Below the pieces are notes generated by a model. That model had not been told where the DNA came from and searched no databases. It saw only the letters and a list, made by a program, of their open reading frames with translations. From Desulfovibrio sp. Marseille-P6017 (GTDB lineage Bacteria; Bacillota_A; Clostridia; Peptostreptococcales; Peptostreptococcaceae): a stretch of DNA of 64,000 nucleotides. This document shows, in pieces, positions 1 to 8,550 of this stretch. Position 1 is the stretch's first letter. Every line of letters begins with the position of its first letter. A program made the translations under genes and the position numbers. The stretch spans positions 62,001 through 126,000 of the forward strand of contig UWOR01000006.1 in assembly GCA_900604495.1 (NCBI GenBank), written 5' to 3'.

Positions 1-475
1 ATTCATCTTTTTGTCCATATTCTTTTTCAAATTTTGGACCAAAGTCTTGTTCATATTTTTCTCCATATCCTTTTTCAAATTTTGGACCGAAGTCTTGTCC
101 ATCTTTTTGTCCATATCCTTTTTCACAATCTTTTACTGTAGTTGATCCTAAATATTCACATCCTTCATATATTGTTTCTTGACTATAATGATATATATTT
201 ACATCTCTATAATAATCTTTTACATGATTACATTCTTTTGTATAATAGTTATTATATCTAGTATAGTAATTATCATAATAATTATCTTTTCTCATATTAC
301 ATTTTTTACCTTGTACTTCTTTATAATTTTTATATCTTTTTACATCATTATAATTGCATTCATGTTCTCCATGTTTATATCCTTTTTCTTCATAATCATC
401 ATATTTATATCCATAATCTCTATTTCTATCATTTTTATACTCTTTATAATTATCTCTATCGCTATAATAAGCCAT
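1..475 (-). CDS. Tyr/Lys/Asp-rich repeat protein, 3' end outside window (possible spore coat protein)
   Basis: An open frame of at least 158 codons runs off the left edge. It starts MAYYSDRDNYKEYK after a strong site (TATGGAGGTAAAATA before ATG at 475). The protein is extremely hydrophilic: Tyr, Lys, Asp, Asn and Glu dominate, with a few scattered Cys and no membrane segment. The C-terminal part visible here contains near-repeats built on Y-G-x-K-x-x-Q-D-F-G-P-K-F-E-K, at least two copies, continuing beyond the edge. I do not recognise a family. The composition, the low-complexity repeats and a sigmaK-like promoter upstream resemble clostridial spore coat or exosporium proteins, which is inference. 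The opposite strand is open by chance because of this codon composition. Confidence 0.72.
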   Translation of the reverse strand, partial: MAYYSDRDNYKEYKNDRNRDYGYKYDDYEEKGYKHGEHECNYNDVKRYKNYKEVQGKKCNMRKDNYYDNYYTRYNNYYTKECNHVKDYYRDVNIYHYSQETIYEGCEYLGSTTVKDCEKGYGQKDGQDFGPKFEKGYGEKYEQDFGPKFEKEYGQKDE

Positions 476-829
476 TATTTTACCTCCATAATATATTGAT
501 AGCTTCTAACTGCTATCCATATATATTATGCTTTTATAGTATATTTTGTTAATATTTTTTCCATATTATAAGCTTTTTGTATATTTTTCGATATTATAAG
601 CTTTTTGTATATTTTTCGATATTATATATATTTTTTTCAATAATCATTATAAATATATATATAGATTTATAAATTTAACTTTTGTTAAGTTTATTTTATT
701 CTGTGATAAATTTATTTCATTGTTTTCTTATTTTCTTATTTGTTTTTGACATATATTATTCATTTTTAATTCATTATATTTATTTATAAAATAATACCGA
801 TATAATTAAAATAGACAGGGGGAATTTTT
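476..829. other. intergenic region between divergent genes
   Basis: This 354-bp gap separates the repeat protein (minus) from the Cof phosphatase (plus). For the minus gene it holds the ribosome site (about 478-485), a small leader hairpin (GATAGC/GCTATC arms, 498-517) and a sigmaK-like element: CATAATATA at 522-530 preceded by AAC at 548-550 with a 17-nt gap. It also holds a tandem repeat (563-627). For the plus gene only a GGGGG ribosome site just before 830 is clear. I see no hidden gene. Confidence 0.5.
563..627. repeat. 28-bp tandem repeat, 2.3 copies
   Basis: A 28-bp unit beginning ATATTATAAGCTTTTTGT is present at 563-590, again identically at 591-618, and a third partial copy begins at 619 (ATATTATAT). 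It lies upstream of the promoter-like element of the Tyr-rich gene. AT-rich short tandem repeats are prone to slippage; no function is evident. Confidence 0.8.
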
Positions 830-1681
830 ATGAATAATATAAAAGTGATTATTATGGATGTTGATGGAACATTAACTAATAATAAAAAAATAATAACTAA
901 AAAAACTAAAGATGCTTTAATTAATGCACAAAAATCAGGAGCAAAATTAGTTTTAGCTTCTGGAAGACCTACATCTGGCTTAATAGATTTTGCTAAAGAA
1001 TTGAAAATGGATAAAAATAATGGTCTTTTAGTTTCTTTTAATGGATCTAAAGTTGTTTATTGCCAAACTAACAAGGTTTTATTTAATGAAACTATTAGCA
1101 TTGAACATGGACAAGCTGTACTAGAACATCTAAAGAAATTTAAGGTTAAGCCTATGATTGATAAAGAAGATTACTTATACGTAAATAATGTTTTTGATAA
1201 TGAAATAGAACATGATGGTAAACCTTTTAATGTGATTCAGTACGAATCTCGTGGTGGTAACTTTAAGTTATGTGAAGAACACGATCTAGCTAGCTTTGCC
1301 ACCTATCCTTTAAATAAAATTTTAACTGCTGGTGATTCTAAGTACCTTAAAGAAAATTATATAGAAATAATGGAACCATTTAAAGATATTTTAAGTTGTA
1401 TGTTTACCTCACCTTTCTACTTTGAATTTACAGCTAAAGGAATTGATAAAGCTAAGGCACTAGATAGCGTATTAGTACCTATGGGTTACAAAAGTGATGA
1501 AATGATTGCTTTTGGAGATGGACACAATGATATATCTATGATTAAATACGTAGGTATAGGAGTAGCAATGGATAATGCTGTTGATGATTTAAAGTCTGTA
1601 TCTAATAAAATAACTTTATCTAATGAAGATGATGGTATTGCTCATGCATTAAGTGATTATTTTGATTGTATTAATATTTAA
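830..1681 (+). CDS. Cof-type HAD-superfamily hydrolase
   Basis: A 283-residue cytosolic phosphatase of the HAD IIB (Cof/YidA) family, whose members dephosphorylate sugar phosphates and other small phosphoesters. Motif I is MDVDGTLT (nucleophile Asp10, acid/base Asp12). Motif II is ASGRP near residue 43, and motif IV is FGDGHNDISMI near residue 228. Length is typical for the family. A purine-rich site (CAGGGGG) precedes the ATG by seven bases. The gene is followed after 64 bp by an RpiR-family regulator on the same strand, suggesting a link to sugar-phosphate metabolism. The substrate cannot be read from the sequence. Confidence 0.9.
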   Translation: MNNIKVIIMDVDGTLTNNKKIITKKTKDALINAQKSGAKLVLASGRPTSGLIDFAKELKMDKNNGLLVSFNGSKVVYCQTNKVLFNETISIEHGQAVLEHLKKFKVKPMIDKEDYLYVNNVFDNEIEHDGKPFNVIQYESRGGNFKLCEEHDLASFATYPLNKILTAGDSKYLKENYIEIMEPFKDILSCMFTSPFYFEFTAKGIDKAKALDSVLVPMGYKSDEMIAFGDGHNDISMIKYVGIGVAMDNAVDDLKSVSNKITLSNEDDGIAHALSDYFDCINI

Positions 1682-1745
1682 ATTAGATAAATTTATAACA
1701 CTAAAATTTTACAAAATACTGTATAATGTTCATGAGGTGATCTTC

Positions 1746-2597
1746 ATGAACATTTTTAATAAATTAAATCAATTAACTAGCTTAACTGAAAATGAAAAAA
1801 TATTAGCTAAGTATATGCAGAATAATCCTGAGAATTTTATAAAAATGAGTGCAAGTGAAATTAGTGATGCTTGCTTTATTTCAACTTCAACAATTTATAG
1901 ATTATGCCAAAAGCTAGATTTATTAGGTTTGTCAGATTTAAAAATACAGGTTTCTTCATCTATTAATGAATATCTTAATGAAAAAAACGTAATCGACTAT
2001 AACTATCCTTTTAACGGAAATGAAACACAATATGAAGTCATATTAAAGATGAAAGAACTATATGAACAAACCCTTATATCTTCATTAAATTTAATAGATA
2101 TTAATCAGTTAAATTTAATTTCTAATGCGTTAAAAGACTCCAAGCATATAGACTTTTATACATCTGCTGGTAATATTTACTTTGCTGAAAATTTTAAGTT
2201 CCAGATGCAAGAAATAGGAAGATTGATCAATGTTCCTATAGAAGAATATCATCAGCGTTTAACAGCTTCTAGTAGTGATGAAAATCATGTTGCAATAATA
2301 GTATCATTTGAAGGAAGGGGTGCTATAATGCAAAATATAGCTGAAATATTAAAAAATAATAAAACACCTATTATTTTAATTTCTTCTACTAATGAAAACC
2401 CTCTTAATAAATATGCAACTTATCAATTATATCTAAGCTCAAATGAAAACCATTTCAATAAAATCTCATCATTTTCAACAAGGCTATCCTTATTATACAT
2501 TTTAGATTGTATGTATACACAATTTTTTAAATTGAATTATAATGCAAATATAAAATATAAACTAAATACATATAATAAATTATCTAATAAAAAATAA
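1746..2597 (+). CDS. MurR/RpiR family transcriptional regulator
   Basis: A 283-residue regulator starting MNIFNKLNQLTSLTENEK. The frame is open further upstream to 1653, overlapping the phosphatase, but AGGTGA six bases before the ATG at 1746 fits the real start. The N-terminal HTH_6 domain (about residues 1-75) contains the motif SASEISDACFISTSTIYRLCQKL. The C-terminal half matches a SIS sugar-isomerase domain (about 125-265), which in this family binds phosphosugars. The gene lies directly behind a Cof phosphatase, so both may serve one phosphosugar pathway. The ABC importer operon at 5-11 kb is a possible target, but no operator was recognised. Confidence 0.85.
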   Translation: MNIFNKLNQLTSLTENEKILAKYMQNNPENFIKMSASEISDACFISTSTIYRLCQKLDLLGLSDLKIQVSSSINEYLNEKNVIDYNYPFNGNETQYEVILKMKELYEQTLISSLNLIDINQLNLISNALKDSKHIDFYTSAGNIYFAENFKFQMQEIGRLINVPIEEYHQRLTASSSDENHVAIIVSFEGRGAIMQNIAEILKNNKTPIILISSTNENPLNKYATYQLYLSSNENHFNKISSFSTRLSLLYILDCMYTQFFKLNYNANIKYKLNTYNKLSNKK

Positions 2598-2619
2598 ATA
2601 TATTTTTATTCTAATTTAT

Positions 2620-3477
2620 TTACACTTCTCCATATTTTTTAATATATTTTATTTTTACATTTATATCTGGATGCTCATTACAAAACTGATTAATTACAAA
2701 ATAACAACTTGGGCATGGTTCCCACTTACTATATAACGTAAGATTTCCTTTGTTTCTTAATTCTTTAGATTGTATTTTTTTATGTATTTCTTCAAAGATC
2801 TTTTTTTCACTGTCATTAATTCTATTGTAACCTATGCCTAATTTTCCTAACTTATTAACTTTGCTACTTCTAAAAAATTGCTTATCTATTGGCGGTGCTT
2901 TACAATAATCTACAATTTCATTACTACCACTTATTGCCTTAAATTCTTGATTATCATATTCTACTACCGCTATATTTATTGAATCCTGCAGAGTATTACT
3001 TTGATTTATTTTAAAAATTTTATCATCTTCACATTTTATGTATTTGTTCATATTTCTTAATAATCTTTTCATTCTTGGTATATTACTATTTATATGTTGA
3101 TGATACTCAACTGACCCTTTCTCTGGTTTAATATATTTAGAATCTAAATTTTTTGGTATATCCATTAATATTGTTTTAACTTGAGTTTTATCATCATACT
3201 TTTCTTCTATATTACTTTGCTTAGAAAGAATCATCTTTTTTAATAATTCTATATCTTTGGAGTATAGATAGTCTTTGCTTATTTTTTCTTCCAACTCATT
3301 AATCTTTGACTTTTCATCTTCATTTTCAAATATTAATATTTTTTCCACATAATCAATAAAATGTTTAACATCCCTTGCTCTATAAGTAACCTTAGAATTA
3401 TCTATACACTGATACAAATAATTTATTAGACTTATATCTACATTAAATATACTTGCAAGTTCTTGCTTATAATTCAT
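2620..3477 (-). CDS. deaminase-fold protein (nucleic-acid/nucleotide deaminase-like), 5' end frameshifted
   Basis: 285 residues are open here. The C-terminal third carries a deaminase-type zinc-binding signature: DSEKKIFEEI (probable D/S-x-E proton-donor helix, about residues 218-227), then YSKWEPCPSCYFVINQF with the PCxxC zinc ligands (about 247-263), then a strand-like VKIKYIKKYG end. This arrangement resembles the BURPS668_1122/Pput_2613-like deaminase families found in polymorphic toxins; the assignment is by motif memory only. The N-terminal 150 residues are helical and charged with no signal peptide. In-frame coding-like sequence continues upstream, and a better start (GAGGT before ATG at 3596) is one base out of frame, with a six-T run at 3559-3564 as the likely site of the indel. 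The full protein would be about 325 residues. No immunity gene is recognised nearby. Confidence 0.6.
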   Translation of the reverse strand: MNYKQELASIFNVDISLINYLYQCIDNSKVTYRARDVKHFIDYVEKILIFENEDEKSKINELEEKISKDYLYSKDIELLKKMILSKQSNIEEKYDDKTQVKTILMDIPKNLDSKYIKPEKGSVEYHQHINSNIPRMKRLLRNMNKYIKCEDDKIFKINQSNTLQDSINIAVVEYDNQEFKAISGSNEIVDYCKAPPIDKQFFRSSKVNKLGKLGIGYNRINDSEKKIFEEIHKKIQSKELRNKGNLTLYSKWEPCPSCYFVINQFCNEHPDINVKIKYIKKYGEV

Positions 3478-3704
3478 TTCATTTAATTGATTTATATTAT
3501 ATCCTTCTTTTTTTAAAGCATTGTTAAAATCTTTTATATTACTTATTTTTATCTTTTCTTTTTTCTATTCTTGTGGTCAATATTCCTTGATGTCATGTCT
3601 ACCTCATTATTTTTTATAGTTTCATAAGATATTATTTTATCATATTTCTAACTAATTTCTCATATTAAGTTTATCTTGAGATTTATTTTTTCCTTATGAT
3701 TAAA

Positions 3705-3745
3705 AAAGAGGCTTAAATACAACATTAAGTATATTTAACCTCTTT
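3705..3745 (-). terminator. rho-independent terminator after the GNAT gene
   Basis: On the minus strand an AAAGAGG...CCTCTTTTTT hairpin with a TTAAATA/TATTTAA inner stem is followed by a T run. It lies 29 bp after the acetyltransferase stop. Confidence 0.7.
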
Positions 3746-3773
3746 CATCTTATAACTTATTCTAATCATAATA

Positions 3774-4309
3774 TTAGTCATTAAATTCTGAATATTCCAT
3801 TACTACGCTTTTTAAAAATATACAAAATTCATCATATTCTACCTTAGATAGATTTTTATCAAAACTCATTACTTTCAATCTATGTCCATCATATTTTTTT
3901 CTATAAGGAGGATGAATATGCTCAAATTCTTGTATCTTAAATCCTAAATTAGAATAAAAGTTTAATCGTTTAATTGATATATCATCTACTGGCATATCAA
4001 TTTCTAATATAGTAGTTTTATTTTCTTCACAAAATTCTTTTAATATTTTACTTCCATAACTTTTTCCTCTTAAATTTTTATCTATTGCAAAATGCTCTAT
4101 ATACCTATAACTATTAATTTCCCAATAAAATAATATCCCTATTACTTTATTATTATCACAGACAACATTACATTTATATTTTTCATTCTTTAATACATCT
4201 ATTTGATCTTTTCTGTCCTTCGCTCAAATATAGGGAAACTATTTATATATATATTCATTGCGTCATCATGATAAGGATCTTCTTTTGCTTCTATTCTTAT
4301 AAACTTCAT
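3774..4309 (-). pseudogene. GNAT family N-acetyltransferase, frameshifted
   Basis: A GNAT acetyltransferase of about 178 residues split by one frameshift. It starts MKFIRIEAKEDPYHDD at 4309 behind AGAGG. The frame hits TAG after ...FERRTEKIK (around 4205-4215). Shifting one base restores DQIDVLKNEKYKCNVV and runs on to the natural end at 3774. The acetyl-CoA loop is visible as LRGKSYGSKIL, followed by EIDMPVDD and NFYSNLGFKIQEF, the usual GNAT C-terminal strand. The break sits at a short A run and could be a sequencing error or real. Substrate unknown. Confidence 0.75.
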
Positions 4310-4354
4310 TCTTTACCTCTTCTAATTTTCGTATATATTATTTGATATATAATA

Positions 4355-5894
4355 TCATGTAAATATATATATATTCAATATCAAAAAATTAGCTTTTATA
4401 AAGTAATTTTTTTCATTAACAATAATTTCTATTTTTTGAATATAATCAATAATTACCTCACTCATATCTAAATTAATTTCTTTAACTACTTTACACCCTT
4501 CATATGCAGGATAAATAGATGTATTGCTAGCTCTAGTTATTTAAAACAATAGTATAATCTTCATCCATAGAAATATCCTTATTATTTTTTTTCATATAAA
4601 CAACTCTGTCATAAAAATTTCTAGATAAATCTATTTTATAATCTAAACCACCATAAGTATCATAATTATAATGTTGAACTTTTGGAACAAGAAACTCTTT
4701 ATTTACTACTACTTTTTTATCTTCAATTACAAAGTAAGTTGCACTTTTTTCAATAGCTTTTTTTAATTGCTTTCCTGTAATAGAAAGTACCTTTGATGTA
4801 TTTGGGTAAGGATAATTTATCAAAACATCCCTAATAGATATCTTCTTTGAAAATCCTATAGCACTGTCAAATACAGATAAGGCAGAAAAATCAGCACCAG
4901 AAACATCTAACTGAACTTGATGTAAGAAATTTATAAAAGGATGACCTTTTAATCTTGCTAAAAATATGTCATCTACTTTCATATCTTTATCAAATTCTCC
5001 TATAACTTGATCTAAATAAACTTCTAAATCTTTTTGTGTATCTTTAAATATATTTTCTAGTTTATTATCTATTTCATTATCTAAACTACTAACATCTACT
5101 AATTCATAAGTTATATCCTTATTATCAGTGTCTATAATGATTTTGGAAAAGCTTTGTCCATTATTCATTGGCTGAGAACAAATTACATTCTTTATCTTCG
5201 TTATAAATGCACGATGCTGGTGTCCACTTAATATCATATTTATAGAGTTAAAGTTTTCTAATAGTTCACTACCTTGATTCTCTTTTGTAAGTGCTTCTGT
5301 TGGAGTCATATCTTCATCTAAACTCTTTTCAAATCCTCCATGATAACAAACTATTATAAAATCACATTTATCTTTTAATTCTTCTTCATACTTTTTATAT
5401 TGTTTTACAGGATCTAAAAAATCTAAATTTCTTATATTTACTTCTTGCTCCCAATTAGGTATATAAGAAGTTGTAAAGCCTATACATCCTATTTTAAAAT
5501 TTCCAAATTCAAATATTTTATATGGTTTAGTATCAAAAGGAAGACCTTTTATATTAGCATTTATTATCTTATCAGATACTAAGCTATATGCATTTTTTAA
5601 GTAATCTAATCCATAATTAAATTCATGATTTCCTAATACATAAACATCATAATTTATAGCTTCTAATCCTTTTATTATAGGATTTTCATTTATATTTTGT
5701 TTAGATAAATAATGTGTAAGTGCGGAACCTTGAACTAAATCACCACAGTCTACTTTTAAAGATGCATCAAATTTTTTCTCATCCTTTAATATATAACTAG
5801 CAATTTTTAAAAAACCTAATGGTTGATCTTTTACATAGTTTGTAGGATAAATATACCCATGTAAATCACTAGTTTGATATATAACAATTTTCAT
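4355..5894 (-). pseudogene. bifunctional metallophosphatase/5'-nucleotidase, frameshifted near the C terminus
   Basis: A metallophosphoesterase of the UshA/YfkN type that hydrolyses nucleotides or related phosphoesters. The continuous part (4533-5894) encodes 453 residues. It has metal-site motifs QTSDLHGYIYP (residues 7-17), KVDCGDLVQGS, VLGNHEFNYG and ILSGHQHRAF, then the 5'-nucleotidase C-terminal domain from about residue 300. It stops at ...EDYTIVLNN. One base out of frame the same strand reads ...RASNTSIYPAYEG and continues as a coherent C-terminal tail to a stop at 4355-4357, giving about 512 residues in total. I infer a one-base deletion at about 4536-4540, just after the NN(Y)R substrate-specificity segment. 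No signal peptide is seen, so it appears cytoplasmic. It follows the ABC importer operon across a terminator at 5923-5961. Confidence 0.8.
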
Positions 5895-5922
5895 AAACTT
5901 TATTCCTTTCTTATATAATTAA

Positions 5923-5961
5923 AACTAGGGCGTTATCTTTAGATAAGAAAACGCCCTAGTT
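5923..5961 (-). terminator. hairpin terminator of the ABC importer operon
   Basis: Arms AACTAGGGCGTT and AACGCCCTAGTT are perfectly complementary around a 15-nt loop. On the minus strand TTTTAATT follows. It lies seven bases after the substrate-binding protein stop, so the 5'-nucleotidase gene is downstream of it and is either served by read-through or separately transcribed. Confidence 0.8.
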
Positions 5962-5967
5962 ACTTAT

Positions 5968-7230
5968 TTATTCCCAAATAGATGTTAAAGTAGATTTAAA
6001 TGTTTCTAACTTATCTTTAACATCTGATTTTGTATCTGCTAGTATTGATTCTAATACTGTATTAGATTCACGGAATGCACTATCCATACCTTTTATAACT
6101 GGATTTGTAAATAAATCACTAGTTGCATCAGCTACAATCGGAGCTATTAAACTTCCTGAATTTTTATATTCATCTGATGTAATAGCACTTTCTCTAACAG
6201 GAATATATCCAGTTTTCTTAGCCCAAGCTATTTGATTTTCTTTTGTTGTTAAAAATTTTAAAAATTCATATGCTGCAGTTTTTTGTTCTGCACTTGCACT
6301 AGAAAAAACAAATAAATCTGTGCCTTGTTGCATTACTTCTTTTGATGGGTATGGAGCAACACCTATTTCAAATTTATCTCCAACACCTTCTTTTACAAAG
6401 GCTTCACCTGCATTAGAACCAACATATAATGCTACTGTTCCATTTCCAAATGGTCCAGATAAGTATTTGTCCGTTCCTGCTATTCTAAAATATCCACCTT
6501 TTATTCCATCTAAGTAATAATTTACTGCTTTTAATGATTTATCACTTGTTGGATCTAAATCTTGATTAAATACTACACCTTCATTTTTTAAATATGTTGT
6601 ATAGTAATTACTTAATGAATCAAATCCTCCACCAACTATTTTCTCTTTTTCATAAATTTCTTTTGATGCCTTTGCAAATTCTTCATATGTTGTTGGTACA
6701 GCTATATTTAATTTGTTAAGTAATGTTTTGTTATACCATAAAACTTCTGTTGATTTATTAAAAGGCATTCCATATATCTTACCATCTATTGTTGATGCTT
6801 CTCTAAATCCTTTTACTATATCATCATAATTATCAAACTTAATAGTTTCATTTTCTATATATGGTTTTAAGTCAACTACTAAGTTTTCATCTATTGCATT
6901 TAATAGCCAATCAGGATAGGCTTGAGTTAACGTTGGTAAATCCTTAGGACTTGCCATTGTCGCAGTTATTTTTTGCTGTAAATCTGGGTAACTAGATTGA
7001 TTTTGAAGAGTTACAGTTATATTAGGATTTTCCTTTGTAAAATTATTTGCTAATTCTTGTAGTGCTTTTTCTTGGTCACCATTCATTGCATGCCAGAAAG
7101 TAATTTCAACAGGATTGTTTAACTCCGTAACTATTTCTTCATTATTACTTAATGTATCTTCTTTTTTTCCAGAACAACCAACCATTAAACTAAGTGATAA
7201 CACTAGTGGTACTAAAGTCTTAAATTTCAT
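5968..7230 (-). CDS. ABC transporter substrate-binding lipoprotein (sugar/glycerol-3-phosphate type)
   Basis: A 420-residue family 1 extracellular solute-binding protein, the capture component of the adjacent importer. The signal peptide MKFKTLVPLVLSLSLMVGC ends in a lipobox, so Cys19 would be lipidated and the protein anchored outside the membrane. Family features include PVEITFWHAMNGDQEKAL after the linker and TYEEFAKASKEIYEK in the middle. The KSTEVLWYNKTLLNKL segment is typical of UgpB-like binders of glycerol-3-phosphate or glycerophosphodiesters, but the ligand is not proven. It is the last gene of the operon, 15 bp after the MBL gene, with its own AAAGGAGG site. Confidence 0.88.
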   Translation of the reverse strand: MKFKTLVPLVLSLSLMVGCSGKKEDTLSNNEEIVTELNNPVEITFWHAMNGDQEKALQELANNFTKENPNITVTLQNQSSYPDLQQKITATMASPKDLPTLTQAYPDWLLNAIDENLVVDLKPYIENETIKFDNYDDIVKGFREASTIDGKIYGMPFNKSTEVLWYNKTLLNKLNIAVPTTYEEFAKASKEIYEKEKIVGGGFDSLSNYYTTYLKNEGVVFNQDLDPTSDKSLKAVNYYLDGIKGGYFRIAGTDKYLSGPFGNGTVALYVGSNAGEAFVKEGVGDKFEIGVAPYPSKEVMQQGTDLFVFSSASAEQKTAAYEFLKFLTTKENQIAWAKKTGYIPVRESAITSDEYKNSGSLIAPIVADATSDLFTNPVIKGMDSAFRESNTVLESILADTKSDVKDKLETFKSTLTSIWE

Positions 7231-7245
7231 TATTTTATGCCTCCT

Positions 7246-8550
7246 TTAAATTGTTTGATTTTTCTTTGGTAATAATCTCTCTCCATGCTCGTTATAAAGC
7301 TTTTCAGGCTTATAAGAGTGTATTGGAACTAATAGTTTAGGTTTAATTAAATCTATTATCTTTATTAAATCTCTTGGATGAGCATGTCCACTACATGATA
7401 CTGCTATAAATTCTATATCTTTTTCTTTAAATCTATTTACAAAAGGTTCATAACTAGGATCAAATGGTCCTAGAGGAACTGCATTTGAGTGAATATAAAT
7501 TCCATTTTCTTTTAATCCATTAAAATCTTTAAGAGCTAAATTATCTAATTGCCACATATATTTACTTTCATCTTTTAATAGCTCTTCAAAACCAATTTCA
7601 TATTCTGGATTTAATCCATAATCTTTATCATCTAATTTATAGTAATATGATTCATAGTCAGTAGCTTCTTTTAAAACATAAGAATAATATGCATCTAATA
7701 CAACCTTTCTTGTATTAGTTTTTATTATGTTTAAAATCCTTTCTATATTAGATATATAATAATTAAATGTTATTTGCTTGTTAGGATTATTATTTACAAT
7801 TTCATTAATTTTTGTTATCAGCTCATTTTCATTACATACGTCATTCTCATCCTTCTCATCATCAAAATCTTTAAATGAAACTGTAACTCCTTCTATTAAT
7901 AAAACATCACAGTTTTCACTTTCTTTACAAAACTGTAAAGTATCTTTTTCTCTATATCCATGTAATCTTATATCTCCTGTATAAGAAATAACTAAATCAG
8001 GAGTTTTTATAAGTAGCCCACATGCACCATATGCATCGTGGTCTACAGGCATAACTTTTACTTTTATTTTTCCTACTTCAATTATTTCATTTTCTTTTAC
8101 TCCAATTATATCCCTAGTATTTGATTTTCCTTTATTATAAAGAGGAAAGAGAAAATCATTATTTACATTTAATGTATTAAGTAAAGACTTTGTACCTTCT
8201 AATGTGTATATGTCTATATTAGGATTCAAGTAATTTATAATTTTTGAATGATCTAAATGCATATGTGATAAAAACACAGCAGTATTTTTAAAATTATCTT
8301 CACTTGATTTATATCCCTTAAGAGGAATACTTGGGTCGTACATGTTATTTAAATAAGGTACTAATTTTTCATCTAATAATTCTTGTAAATTAGATGGTTG
8401 AAACTTAGAACTTGGATTATATTCACTTCCAAAATCAAAGAATATATGGCTATCTTCATAGACAATTTCTATAATTGTCCCTCCAATAGTTAGTATTCCA
8501 TTATGAAACGTTATTTTTGTTTTTTTATCCTTTAATACCACTGCTAGCAA
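7246..8550 (-). CDS. MBL-fold metallo-hydrolase, RNase J/beta-CASP-like
   Basis: A 434-residue metallo-beta-lactamase-fold enzyme. The metal site is complete: SHMHLDH (HxHxDH, about residues 93-99), VDHDAYGACG (third His), SYTGDIRLHG (bridging Asp) and a C-terminal PIHSYKPE (last His). The SCSGHAHPRDL block before it resembles the C-terminal motif of RNase J-type beta-CASP enzymes. It overlaps the upstream permease by 26 bp and sits inside an ABC importer operon, so a small imported phosphodiester or similar ester is a more likely substrate than RNA; that is inference. No signal peptide. Confidence 0.82.
   Translation of the reverse strand: MLAVVLKDKKTKITFHNGILTIGGTIIEIVYEDSHIFFDFGSEYNPSSKFQPSNLQELLDEKLVPYLNNMYDPSIPLKGYKSSEDNFKNTAVFLSHMHLDHSKIINYLNPNIDIYTLEGTKSLLNTLNVNNDFLFPLYNKGKSNTRDIIGVKENEIIEVGKIKVKVMPVDHDAYGACGLLIKTPDLVISYTGDIRLHGYREKDTLQFCKESENCDVLLIEGVTVSFKDFDDEKDENDVCNENELITKINEIVNNNPNKQITFNYYISNIERILNIIKTNTRKVVLDAYYSYVLKEATDYESYYYKLDDKDYGLNPEYEIGFEELLKDESKYMWQLDNLALKDFNGLKENGIYIHSNAVPLGPFDPSYEPFVNRFKEKDIEFIAVSCSGHAHPRDLIKIIDLIKPKLLVPIHSYKPEKLYNEHGERLLPKKNQTI

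Noticed and set aside
179..499. Plus-strand open frame of 106 codons, almost only Ile, Phe, Ser and Tyr
   Set aside because: It is the antisense of the Tyr/Lys-rich gene, which has the real ribosome site and a coherent repeat structure on the minus strand.
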